Shown here piece after piece: positions 33,693-40,621 of a stretch of DNA of 40,621 nucleotides. Position 1 is the stretch's first letter; the number at the start of each line of letters is the position of its first letter. The DNA comes from Calothrix sp. MO_192.B10 (lineage in GTDB: Bacteria > Cyanobacteriota > Cyanobacteriia > Cyanobacteriales > Nostocaceae). The position numbers and the translations under genes are program-made. Location of the stretch: contig JASJDS010000065.1 in the NCBI GenBank assembly GCA_030065055.1, forward strand, positions 1 to 40,621, read 5' to 3'. The notes beneath the pieces are model-generated. The model had not been told where the DNA came from. It saw only the letters and a list, made by a program, of their open reading frames with translations, and did not search any database.

Positions 33693-34451
33693 ATGGCAAG
33701 TCCAGATATATACGAATTATGGCCCACTAGTTCTGTGTCAGATGTACAGAACATTATTCGGGCAGTTTACCGCCAGGTTTTGGGTAACCCCCATGTGATG
33801 GAAAGCGAACGTCTGGTAACTGCTGAGTCCCAATTGTGCGATCGCAGCATCACAGTGCGCGATTTTGTGCGAGCAGTAGGGAAGTCAGAGTTTTACCGCA
33901 GTCGGTACTTTGAAAAGTGTGCCCCCTACCGCTTCGTAGAATTGAATTTCATGCATTTCCTCGGTCGCGCTCCCCAATCCCAGGCGGAGATTTCCGAGCA
34001 TATCGTCCGCTGTATTGAAGAGGGATATGATGCAGAAATAGATTCCTACATCGATAGTCCTGAGTACCAAGCTAGCTTTGGTGAAAACATCGTCCCCTAC
34101 TATTGTGGTGAAACTACCCAAGTTGGTCAGAAGCAGGTAGCTTACAACCGGATGTTTGTTGTTGACAGAGGCTATGCCCAAGTTAGCAGTGCTGTGAAGG
34201 ACTCTCAGTTGGTATATGCCGTTGCTACCAACAGTTCCACTGAGATTAAACCACCCACATCTGGTAAATCTCCCGGTGCTTATGTGGCTACGGAAAAGAC
34301 CTTCAAAATTTTGGTTACGGGTTCTAAATTTGACAGTCCCCGTCGTCGCAGCACCACGGAATATATTGTTTCTGGCAGCAATATGACATCGCAAATTCAG
34401 CGAATTAACCGCACATCCGGCAAAATTGTCAGCATCACAGAGGTGGTGTAA
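33693..34451 (+). CDS. cpeD: phycoerythrin-associated rod linker CpeD
   Basis: A second rod linker of 252 residues. The PBS-linker domain spans about 15-160 ([60 protein letters not shown]) and the CpcD-type domain about 195-250 (TFKILVTGSKFDS, IQRINRTSGKIVSITEVV). TAGGAGACTTTA just upstream of the ATG at 33693 is a good ribosome site. The gap to cpeC is 63 bases, so the genes are surely co-transcribed. Compared with CpeC it lacks the N-terminal extension. The name follows the order of the Fremyella operon; CpeD and CpeE are close paralogues and could be swapped. Confidence 0.9.
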   Translation: MASPDIYELWPTSSVSDVQNIIRAVYRQVLGNPHVMESERLVTAESQLCDRSITVRDFVRAVGKSEFYRSRYFEKCAPYRFVELNFMHFLGRAPQSQAEISEHIVRCIEEGYDAEIDSYIDSPEYQASFGENIVPYYCGETTQVGQKQVAYNRMFVVDRGYAQVSSAVKDSQLVYAVATNSSTEIKPPTSGKSPGAYVATEKTFKILVTGSKFDSPRRRSTTEYIVSGSNMTSQIQRINRTSGKIVSITEVV

Positions 34452-34627
34452 ACCCATACTCTCTCAAGTTGTAGAGATGTAATGGGGGGTATTGCTTCCT
34501 ATTATGTCTCTACAAAATTGTGGATTTTCACTTCATGATTGCAGCTGTGCGATTTGCCTCAGATGCGATCGATGCAAAAAGTTTAGTTAACAAACAATAA
34601 AATTCACTTGACATAGGAGAAATTCCC

Positions 34628-35395
34628 ATGGTTCTTTGGGTAGCTGATGCTGAAACTGTAGAATTGCGCCCCAATGCTACAGAAGATGACGTGCAAGCAG
34701 TAATTAGGGCAGTGTATAGACAGGTATTGGGTAATGCCCATGTCATGGAAAGCCAGCGTGTAGCTAGTGGAGAGTCCTTACTGCGGAACGGCGATATCAC
34801 AGTTCGTGGTTTTGTGAGATTGGTAGCTCAATCTGAGCTATATCGTTCCCTGTTCTTTGAAACATCATCTCCCTATCGTTTTATCGAGTTAAATTTCAAA
34901 CATCTTTTGGGTCGTGCTCCAGTGGAACAGGCGGAGATTTCTGAGCACGTTTTAACCTATAAAGAGCAAGGTTATGCCGCAGAAATTGACTCTTACATCG
35001 ATAGTGATGAGTATCTGTCTAATTTCGGTGAAAATGTAGTTCCCTATACCCGTGGCAACCGCACCCAAACCGGAATTAAAAATGTTGGCTTTAACCGTAC
35101 TTTCGCTTTGAATCGCGGATTTGCTGCCAATGACATTGGTAAACAGGCAAAACTGATTAGTGATGTTGGTAGTAATCTACCCACCAAAATCACTGCTCCT
35201 GCTGGTAGTTCTGGTGCTACTGATAGTACTGGCAAACGCTTCCGTATTACTGTGTCAAAAGCCAGTTATGGACCTCGCGTAACTCAAAGTAAGCAAACCT
35301 TTGATGTTAGTTACAGCCAGATGTCTCAGAAAATTCAGAACATCCAAAAAACTGGCGGCAAAATCCTCAGTATTACCGAGGCAACTACCTATTAA
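34628..35395 (+). CDS. cpeE: phycoerythrin-associated rod linker CpeE
   Basis: A third rod linker, 255 residues, closely related to CpeD. PBS-linker domain about 18-165 ([60 protein letters not shown]), CpcD domain about 198-252 ([30 protein letters not shown]). TAGGAGAAATTCCC precedes the ATG at 34628. A spacer of 176 bases separates it from cpeD. A longer spacer of 273 bases with TTAGTAATTAG-type repeats follows. In the related operon CpeE joins the most distal phycoerythrin hexamer and is made in green light; this is by homology. Confidence 0.9.
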   Translation: MVLWVADAETVELRPNATEDDVQAVIRAVYRQVLGNAHVMESQRVASGESLLRNGDITVRGFVRLVAQSELYRSLFFETSSPYRFIELNFKHLLGRAPVEQAEISEHVLTYKEQGYAAEIDSYIDSDEYLSNFGENVVPYTRGNRTQTGIKNVGFNRTFALNRGFAANDIGKQAKLISDVGSNLPTKITAPAGSSGATDSTGKRFRITVSKASYGPRVTQSKQTFDVSYSQMSQKIQNIQKTGGKILSITEATTY

Positions 35396-35668
35396 GTAAT
35401 ATCAGGATTGGTGGATTGGTTTGACTATCGGCAAAAATTGTGGATAGGTAAATCAAATATCTAACCTGAAATTACCCTTCAACAATTAGTTTTTAGTAAT
35501 TAGTTGTTATCTAGAGTGTAAATTTTATTTAATGACTAATTACTAGAAACTACACTATTAACTTGATTAAAATACCCATTTTTTCCGTTCGGAAAAATAG
35601 TTGATATGCCAGTATCAACTGTGAATAAGATTTACAAACTTTGCTACTAATTATTGAGGTTTTGTGAT

Positions 35669-35905
35669 ATGGCAGGTATGACAACAACTGGACTTCCTAA
35701 GTTGAGCGATTATAGCGATCGCAATGTTGTAATCGAAGTTACAGGATTGTGCCGTCAGGATGTAATGAAGACCAGCAACTACCAGGTGAAAGTACCCTTT
35801 AGCCGTATGTCTCAGACGATGCAGACTATTCACCGTATGGGTGGAAAAGTTTCCAGTGTCAGCGTAGACTCTTTATCTAATGGTAATGCTCAAGGAGAGG
35901 AATAA
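35669..35905 (+). CDS. small CpcD-domain rod-capping-type linker 1
   Basis: This 78-residue protein is essentially one CpcD domain (about 18-70: NVVIEVTGLCRQDVMKTSNY then VKVPFSRMSQTMQTIHRMGG and KVSSVSVDS). CpcD is the small linker that caps the end of a phycocyanin rod. This copy sits between cpeE and cpeS, so it probably caps phycoerythrin rods. GAGG at 35656-35659 lies nine bases before the ATG at 35669. In the Fremyella operon cpeE is followed directly by cpeS, so this and the next gene are additions. Its N-terminus (MAGMTTTG) is nearly the same as that of its neighbour (MSGMTTTL), showing tandem duplication. Confidence 0.85.
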   Translation: MAGMTTTGLPKLSDYSDRNVVIEVTGLCRQDVMKTSNYQVKVPFSRMSQTMQTIHRMGGKVSSVSVDSLSNGNAQGEE

Positions 35906-35979
35906 AAAAGAAATCTCCATCAGTGATTCAGCTCAGGCTCACTGATAACTGAAAACCAGATCATCAAGAGGTATTGTTT

Positions 35980-36531
35980 ATGTCGGGTATGACTACTACT
36001 CTTAACTCTACTAATGTGAGTGACTATGACAGTCGCATTGCATCAATTGAGGTAGCGGGTGTATTTCCATCAAATGTGATGCGGAAAAAACCTTACACAA
36101 TCAAGGTTCCTGTCAGCCGTTTATCCCCAACTCTACAAAGAATTAGCCGTGGGGGTGGCAAAGTACAAAGTGTCACCATACAGTCTCCTAGCTATGGAGA
36201 GGTTAGTTCTGCAGGAGCTTCCCCTGAGTTAAGAGTAGTAGATGTACCCGCCAAACCTGTCTCATCGCCAACTGAAACCGAGTCAGTAGAAAGCACTCCT
36301 AAAGTGGCGACTGTGGAACATCAGCAGACAACAACTCCAGAAAATCAACCAATCCCTGTCCCCGAAATTGACAGCGATGAATATGCAGCCAATATCGGTG
36401 GAGATGGGGAATCTGTACAATTGATACCTGGTCTGGGGATAAAATTACCGAAAATTACCAAAAGCAAAAAGGATACTAAAAAAACTGCTGGTAAGCGGGA
36501 AAAAAAATCTAAACAGAAACGCAAAAATTGA
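35980..36531 (+). CDS. CpcD-domain protein with long basic tail
   Basis: The 183-residue product starts with a CpcD-type domain (about 15-70: IASIEVAGVFPSNVMRKKPY then IKVPVSRLSPTLQRISRGGG and KVQSVTIQ). About 110 more residues follow: a Pro/Thr/Glu-rich stretch (72-145), a short hydrophobic LIPGLGIKLPKI and a strongly basic end (KSKKDTKKTAGKREKKSKQK). Ordinary CpcD proteins end after the domain. The tail could contact nucleic acid, acidic lipids or another phycobilisome part; this is not known. AGAGG at 35967-35971 sets the ATG at 35980. Its TGA overlaps the cpeS ATG (TGATG), so their translation is probably coupled. Confidence 0.85.
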   Translation: MSGMTTTLNSTNVSDYDSRIASIEVAGVFPSNVMRKKPYTIKVPVSRLSPTLQRISRGGGKVQSVTIQSPSYGEVSSAGASPELRVVDVPAKPVSSPTETESVESTPKVATVEHQQTTTPENQPIPVPEIDSDEYAANIGGDGESVQLIPGLGIKLPKITKSKKDTKKTAGKREKKSKQKRKN

Positions 36532-37073
36532 TGGATATTACTCAGTTTGTTGAGCAATCATTTGGTCGCTGGCGCTCGCAACGCAGCGCCCATCACCTAG
36601 CCTTCGCTCACTTTGAAGCAGTGGAATCTACAATCGATATTGTGGCATTAGCTGCAAATGACCCCAAAGTCATTGAACTTTGTAAATCCTATGATGTAGA
36701 TCCGCAAACGGCAACCAGCCCCTTTCAAATGAGTTGGAAAGGACACTCTGACTGGGATGATGATCAGGTGATGGAAGGGAGTTGTATTTTAGTACCAATT
36801 CCCGATCGCGATCGCCCCAATCACGGTAAATTATTAAGAGATCAAGGATACGCAGAAACCGTTGCTGCTGCTGGTAACTATCACCTGACAGAAGATGGTA
36901 CTTTTGTACTGAAAACTGCATATGATCGCGCCGCAGCAGAAGAAAAAATTTGGTTTGTCAATCCTAATTTACGGTGTCGAGTATCTCTGATTAAAACCAG
37001 TAATGGTACTGGTGTTGTCACTGCTTCTTTTTCTTCGGAAATTCGCTCTTTAAGTAATGATGGTGGCAATTAA
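36531..37073 (+). CDS. cpeS: phycoerythrobilin lyase CpeS
   Basis: CpeS belongs to the CpcS/CpeS bilin lyases (lipocalin-like fold) that attach phycoerythrobilin to Cys82-type sites of phycoerythrin. The 180 residues show typical family segments: MDITQFVEQSFGRWRSQRSA at the start, then HHLAFAHFEAVES, MSWKGHSDWDDD with EGSCILVPIPD, and RCRVSLIKTSNGTG. The length is normal. The ATG at 36531 overlaps the stop of the preceding CpcD-domain gene by one base; a TTG three bases earlier is less likely. It lies in the expected place relative to cpeT and cpeR. Confidence 0.92.
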   Translation: MDITQFVEQSFGRWRSQRSAHHLAFAHFEAVESTIDIVALAANDPKVIELCKSYDVDPQTATSPFQMSWKGHSDWDDDQVMEGSCILVPIPDRDRPNHGKLLRDQGYAETVAAAGNYHLTEDGTFVLKTAYDRAAAEEKIWFVNPNLRCRVSLIKTSNGTGVVTASFSSEIRSLSNDGGN

Positions 37074-37145
37074 TCCATCAATTGTTTAAGATAGTAATTA
37101 TTAGCAAATCACTAGCTTTGGTGTGATTTAATTAGGACTTAAATC

Positions 37146-37760
37146 ATGACAACATCACTCAACAAAAATCAGTTGCAAGCCAGTGATTTGATGACTCTGG
37201 CACATTGGATGGCAGGGGATTTTAGTAACCAGAAACAATCATTTGCTAATCCCCAATTGTATGCCCACATCCACGTTTTCTTTCGCCCTTTACCCTTTGA
37301 TTTTTTTCATAGCATCGGTTTTTATTCCGAGCAAGTTTATGACTATGATATGTGGACTCCTTACCGCCAAGGAGTACATAAGTTAGTAGAGCAAGATAAT
37401 CAAATTTATATCGAAAATTATAGTCTGAAAGACCCAATACTTTATGCAGGTGCAGCCCGTGAATTAGATATTCTCAAAACAATTACCCACGACAGTATTG
37501 AGCGGCGTTACCACTGTTCCATGATTTTCCAACGAGATGGGGAAATGTTTCGCGGAGGAGTGGAACCGGGAAATCGCTGTGTGATTGAAAAACAGGGATG
37601 TCCCACATATTTAGTGAGTGATGTGGAAATAACTGAGACAACCTGGAATAGCCTTGATAAAGGAATGCATCCCGAAACCCATGAGCAAGTATGGGGTTCC
37701 GAGCATGGTCCGTTATGCTTTGAGAAAGTACAAAGTTTTGCCGATGAACTTCCGGTGTGA
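37146..37760 (+). CDS. cpeT: bilin lyase CpeT
   Basis: CpeT/CpcT-type lyases attach bilins to the beta-subunit Cys153/165-type site; in Fremyella CpeT acts on phycoerythrin beta Cys165. The 204 residues carry the family hallmarks DLMTLAHWMAGDFSNQKQSF near 15-34, PYRQGVHKLV, the MIFQRDGEMFRGGVEPGN core with the conserved Cys in NRCVIEKQGCPTYL, and ERRYHCSM. AGGA at about 37132-37135 precedes the ATG by nine bases. The gene is 72 bases after cpeS, clearly the same unit. The long gap after it (403 bases) separates it from cpeR. Confidence 0.92.
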   Translation: MTTSLNKNQLQASDLMTLAHWMAGDFSNQKQSFANPQLYAHIHVFFRPLPFDFFHSIGFYSEQVYDYDMWTPYRQGVHKLVEQDNQIYIENYSLKDPILYAGAARELDILKTITHDSIERRYHCSMIFQRDGEMFRGGVEPGNRCVIEKQGCPTYLVSDVEITETTWNSLDKGMHPETHEQVWGSEHGPLCFEKVQSFADELPV

Positions 37761-37819
37761 ACTAAATCAAACTGGATACAAGCCCCCAGATTCATCCGTG
37801 GAGAAAAAACAGTTCTGTG

Positions 37820-38110
37820 ATTTTTCCCAGCCCCTAGCTTGAAAATGGTTGATAGTTGTTAGTTGTTAGTTGTTAGTTGATGGTTGACAGCTTAGGAGTG
37901 GGAGCCGCAGTCGAGGTATTTTCATCCTTGGTTGTGTGCAAACGTCCATGAGAGACTAACTTGAAAATAGGCGCGGAAGTGCCCAGTAGGGGCGCATTGC
38001 GTGCGCCCTTGAGGAGTTAGTCACCCCCGCATTTTCAGATCCGCAGGTTGTGGGATTTTCCCGTAAGGAACTAGCTTGAAAAATGGAGTCAATCCAAAAT
38101 CTAAAATCCA
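37820..38110. repeat. repeats in the cpeT-cpeR spacer
   Basis: CTAGCTTGAAAATGG and close variants occur at 37834-37848, 37956-37971 and 38071-38086, the first and third each preceded by a GATTTTCCC-type sequence. A perfect hairpin GGGCGCA/TGCGCCC (37990-37996, 38002-38008) sits between the second and third. TAGTTGT heptamers run at about 37852-37877 and ATCCAAA/ATCTAAA heptamers at about 38093-38122. No gene. The spacer may contain a separate cpeR promoter. Confidence 0.6.
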
Positions 38111-38163
38111 AAATCTAAAATTGGATGATCGTCAATTCACAATAAAATGAGTGGGAAGCAACC

Positions 38164-38484
38164 ATGTTATTAGCGATGTTGCCGCCAGAAGCTCAAAAAA
38201 AGATGCAATGTTGGATTCGCAGCCGCCATTTAATTTGTTCGGGTAATTTTTTTGTCTTTGAAACAGTAGACTATAGTGCTGTGGAGAGATTTTCTGAGTG
38301 CATTACCACTTTAGGGGGTGCTTTAATCTCAGTTGACGCAGTGGACAAAATTTGGATGGGCGACCACCGCCAAGTTGTTCTTTATAGAGCTAAGGCAAGT
38401 TTACACACACCCTGTCATAAACTTAAACAATACTGGATCAAATATGGCAGTTTTCACACTCGATTTGACCGGGATTCGGGATAG
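38164..38484 (+). CDS. cpeR: phycoerythrin operon activator CpeR
   Basis: CpeR is a small cyanobacterial regulator required for expression of the phycoerythrin subunit operon cpeBA in green light. The 106-residue sequence matches that family by its N-terminal MLPPEAQKKMQCWIRSRHLI, the core FFVFETVDYSAVERFSECIT then LGGALISVDAVDKIWMG, and the HRQVVLYRAKASLHTPCHKL region. It resembles a degenerate PP2C-type fold fragment and has no obvious helix-turn-helix. It lies in the last position of a cpeCDEST order, as in Fremyella. The ATG at 38164 has only a weak GGGAAG upstream. Being in the operon it controls, directly or not, suggests a feed-forward circuit. Confidence 0.9.
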   Translation: MLLAMLPPEAQKKMQCWIRSRHLICSGNFFVFETVDYSAVERFSECITTLGGALISVDAVDKIWMGDHRQVVLYRAKASLHTPCHKLKQYWIKYGSFHTRFDRDSG

Positions 38485-38647
38485 ATAATTACATCACTAT
38501 AAAAAATAGTTATCAAAAATTAACTTACATGAGTGCCATAAAGTTTAATGATAATAATGGCAGTTTTTTGTCATTCATAAAAACTATCCCCTAAATATAT
38601 CAAGCCTCAATATTTTTTTCAACAAGATTAATAAGGAGATTTTTTAA

Positions 38648-40447
38648 GTGGTTAGTAGTTTTGTCAACCCAGTAATTAATCCTGAGTCAAAATTGGGTGT
38701 TAGCTCATTTGACGATAAAGATCCCGTGCGTTTGTGGCAAAACCCCTCAGAAGAAAATTTAGATATTGTGATTCGCGCTATCTATAAACAGGTTTTGGGT
38801 AATGTCCATGTGATGGAAAGCGAACGGTTAGTTGTAGCTGAATCCCAACTCAGACAGGGAGACATTACCGTGCGTGAGTTTGTGCGCCAGGTTGCTTACT
38901 CAGAACTTTACCGTTCTCGATTTTTTGAGAGTTGTCCTCGTAATCGAGCCATTGAGTTAAATTTCAAACATTTACTGGGTCGCGCTCCCGAAAGCTATGA
39001 GGAAATTACAACCCATACCCATTTGTTAGATACAGTAGGTTATGAGGCTGAGATTGATTCATACATCGATAGCGATGAGTATATGGATGCCTTTGGAGAA
39101 GATATTGTCCCCTATTATCAGGGCTATAAAACCCAAACAGGCAAAAAAATGGTTGCCTTTACCCATATGTTCCAACTACTGCGGGGTGCTTGCAGCAGTG
39201 ATAAAGATAACGCCACCAACAATCGCTCTCGCTTAAATCATTCCATTATGGGGAATCATCCCAGTCAAATTGTTCCCATCAAGGGCGCTCCCTTCCCCTG
39301 GCAACGTCCTGCTTATGTAATGGATGCCAATCAGGTAATTTCTAAGGCTCTGGGTATCAAGAGTGAGCCAATGATCAAATCCGAACCCATAACTTTCCAA
39401 GTGGATGCTGATGTATCGCCAACTGATGCACGAGCACAACAGCAGTTCTACCAGGCATACCAGCCATTTAAAAACTCAGAACCCGTGGAACTATTATCTG
39501 GTCGTTCGGAACAAGAAGTAGAAATAGTCATTCGAGCCGTTTATCGTCAGGTTTTGGGTAATGCTTATGTCATGGAAAGCGAGCGGCTGACTGTACCGGA
39601 ATCTCAGCTCAAGGGGGGTGACATTAGTGTCCGCGAGTTTGTGCGCCAGGTTGCCAAGTCTGAATTATATCGCTCCCGCTTCTTTGAAAACTGCTATTGG
39701 TACCGAGCAATGGAGCTAAACTTCAAACATCTACTCGGTCGTGCCCCTGATAATTTTGCCGAAATGCGTTACTACAGCAGCGTTCTAGATGAAGGCGGAT
39801 TTGAGGCTAATATTGATGCTTACATAGACAGCGACGAGTATCAAAATGCCTTTGGGGAGAACATAGTTCCCTATTACCGGGGTTACAAAACCCAGAATGG
39901 CCAAAGTTTGCTCGGCTTTACCAATATGTTCCAATTATTGCGGAGCGCTTCCAGTAGTGATAAAAACCTCACAGGAAGTAACGCCCCTCGAACTGCCAGA
40001 GCAGTGATTTTGAATAAACCATATGGTAAAGACCAACCTACAGATGCTCAGGACATACTAGCTAAGGTATTTGCGCCGAAACCCCAATCGGCAACCGCAG
40101 CACTTGATACTCTTGCTTTAGCTCGCAAACAAGCTGAATCAGCCTTACAACAGCAAATTCAAGAGCAGGAAGGGGTGATTGCCACATTACAGCAACAACT
40201 CGCTGATTTAAGACCATTTGCTACTATTGCTACTGCTAAATTCAGCCAGTGGGAATCTGCCAGTGGTGCATCTGCAACCATGACTCCAACAAATGGTGGA
40301 GGGACAGATACCTACACAGCTTTACAACGGCAAGTAGAAGAACAAGAAAAAGCGATCGCTTATTTACGTCAACAAATTGCTGATGCGCGACCCTTAGCAA
40401 CTATTGGTGAATATAAGCTGAACAAGTGGCGCAGTCGTAGTTTTTAG
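38648..40447 (+). CDS. double-PBS-domain linker with repeated coiled-coil tail
   Basis: This 599-residue protein carries two complete PBS-linker domains, at about 35-180 ([55 protein letters not shown]) and 290-432 ([55 protein letters not shown]), joined by a Pro/Gln linker of about 110 residues. There is no CpcD domain. Instead, residues 490-599 are coiled-coil-like and contain one motif twice: QEQEGVIATLQQQLADLRPF at 504-523 and EEQEKAIAYLRQQIADARPL at 564-583, each continuing ATI, several residues, K and W. Rod linkers usually have one PBS domain; multi-domain linkers are known in ApcE and Gloeobacter. The GTG start at 38648 follows AAGGAG at 38632-38637. It lies 163 bases after cpeR. Confidence 0.92.
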   Translation: MVSSFVNPVINPESKLGVSSFDDKDPVRLWQNPSEENLDIVIRAIYKQVLGNVHVMESERLVVAESQLRQGDITVREFVRQVAYSELYRSRFFESCPRNRAIELNFKHLLGRAPESYEEITTHTHLLDTVGYEAEIDSYIDSDEYMDAFGEDIVPYYQGYKTQTGKKMVAFTHMFQLLRGACSSDKDNATNNRSRLNHSIMGNHPSQIVPIKGAPFPWQRPAYVMDANQVISKALGIKSEPMIKSEPITFQVDADVSPTDARAQQQFYQAYQPFKNSEPVELLSGRSEQEVEIVIRAVYRQVLGNAYVMESERLTVPESQLKGGDISVREFVRQVAKSELYRSRFFENCYWYRAMELNFKHLLGRAPDNFAEMRYYSSVLDEGGFEANIDAYIDSDEYQNAFGENIVPYYRGYKTQNGQSLLGFTNMFQLLRSASSSDKNLTGSNAPRTARAVILNKPYGKDQPTDAQDILAKVFAPKPQSATAALDTLALARKQAESALQQQIQEQEGVIATLQQQLADLRPFATIATAKFSQWESASGASATMTPTNGGGTDTYTALQRQVEEQEKAIAYLRQQIADARPLATIGEYKLNKWRSRSF

Positions 40448-40482
40448 GGAAGATCAAATTTCACAGCAAATCCTCAAATACT

Positions 40483-40621
40483 CTTAAAGCCAGGAAGTAG
40501 GGGCACGGCATCCACAGGCTTTTGACCATGCCATAATCTGAATGTCGCCGTGCCCACAACCCATTGGTTTACCCAGTTGGGATACCAGCTTAAAGCCAGG
40601 AAGTAGGGGCACGGCATCCAC
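40483..40621. repeat. 106-bp direct repeat at the right edge
   Basis: CTTAAAGCCAGGAAGTAGGG and the next 13 bases occur at 40483-40515 and again at 40589-40621, where the window ends, giving a 106-bp period. Inside, GGGCACGGC (from about 40501) is inverted as GCCGTGCCC near 40548-40556, a dispersed palindromic repeat. The number of copies beyond the window is unknown. Confidence 0.8.

Noticed and set aside
33885-34457. Long reverse frame of 190 codons opposite cpeD
   Set aside because: It lies wholly antisense to a well-supported linker gene and has no recognisable motif.
32766-40447. Phycoerythrin subunit genes cpeB/cpeA expected with the linkers
   Set aside because: No subunit sequence is present between the linkers; only linkers, lyases and the regulator are found, so cpeBA must be elsewhere.

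Overview
The window reads as the chromosome of a phycoerythrin-containing, filamentous and probably heterocyst-forming cyanobacterium (Nostocales-like). The octamer GCGATCGC (HIP1) is scattered throughout. There are many tandem heptamer repeats and MITE-like elements of the kind seen in these genomes, and a phycoerythrin rod-linker operon of the Fremyella/Calothrix cpeCDESTR type fills the right end. The organism is inferred from gene content only; no rRNA or tRNA gene was found.

Left third (1-14.9 kb): unrelated housekeeping and hypothetical genes separated by repeat-rich spacers. They encode a small membrane protein, a Uma2-family protein, dihydroorotase (leftward), signal peptidase I, a MOSC-domain protein, a response regulator with GGDEF and EAL domains, a glutathione S-transferase-like protein (leftward), a 49-residue ribbon-helix-helix protein (leftward), a DUF4336 protein, dTDP-glucose 4,6-dehydratase, a small exported protein and a carotenoid-desaturase-like flavoprotein. 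A hairpin-rich stretch ending in a clear terminator near 10.8-10.9 kb may be a small RNA.

Middle (14.9-25.3 kb): a RelE/HigB-like toxin gene is wrecked by two MITE insertions, both with visible target-site duplications, plus a nonsense codon. A TauD-like dioxygenase follows. Four leftward genes come next: a membrane-anchored protein with an FGE-like (SUMF1) C-terminus, a Ser/Thr kinase fused to a near-identical FGE-like domain, a second Ser/Thr kinase, and an Omp85/BamA-type outer-membrane protein. The two FGE-like domains lack the catalytic cysteines and resemble the C-type-lectin folds used by diversity-generating retroelement targets.

25.3-32.5 kb: a lipid-A-disaccharide-synthase-related protein, a roughly 1 kb repeat island with a 501-bp composite element, two small hypothetical proteins, an orphan phycobiliprotein-like protein that keeps the bilin-site C-x-R-D motif, and a subtilisin-family protease.

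Right end (32.6-40.4 kb): the phycoerythrin accessory operon. It encodes three rod linkers (cpeC, cpeD, cpeE), two stand-alone CpcD-domain proteins (the second with a long basic tail and a stop/start overlap with cpeS), the lyases cpeS and cpeT, and the activator cpeR. Immediately downstream is a 599-residue linker with two PBS-linker domains and a repeated C-terminal coiled coil. The linkers would organise phycoerythrin hexamers in phycobilisome rods, CpeS and CpeT would attach or assist phycoerythrobilin, and CpeR would switch on the phycoerythrin subunit genes, which lie outside the window. The extra CpcD proteins and the double-domain linker are the most unusual content here.
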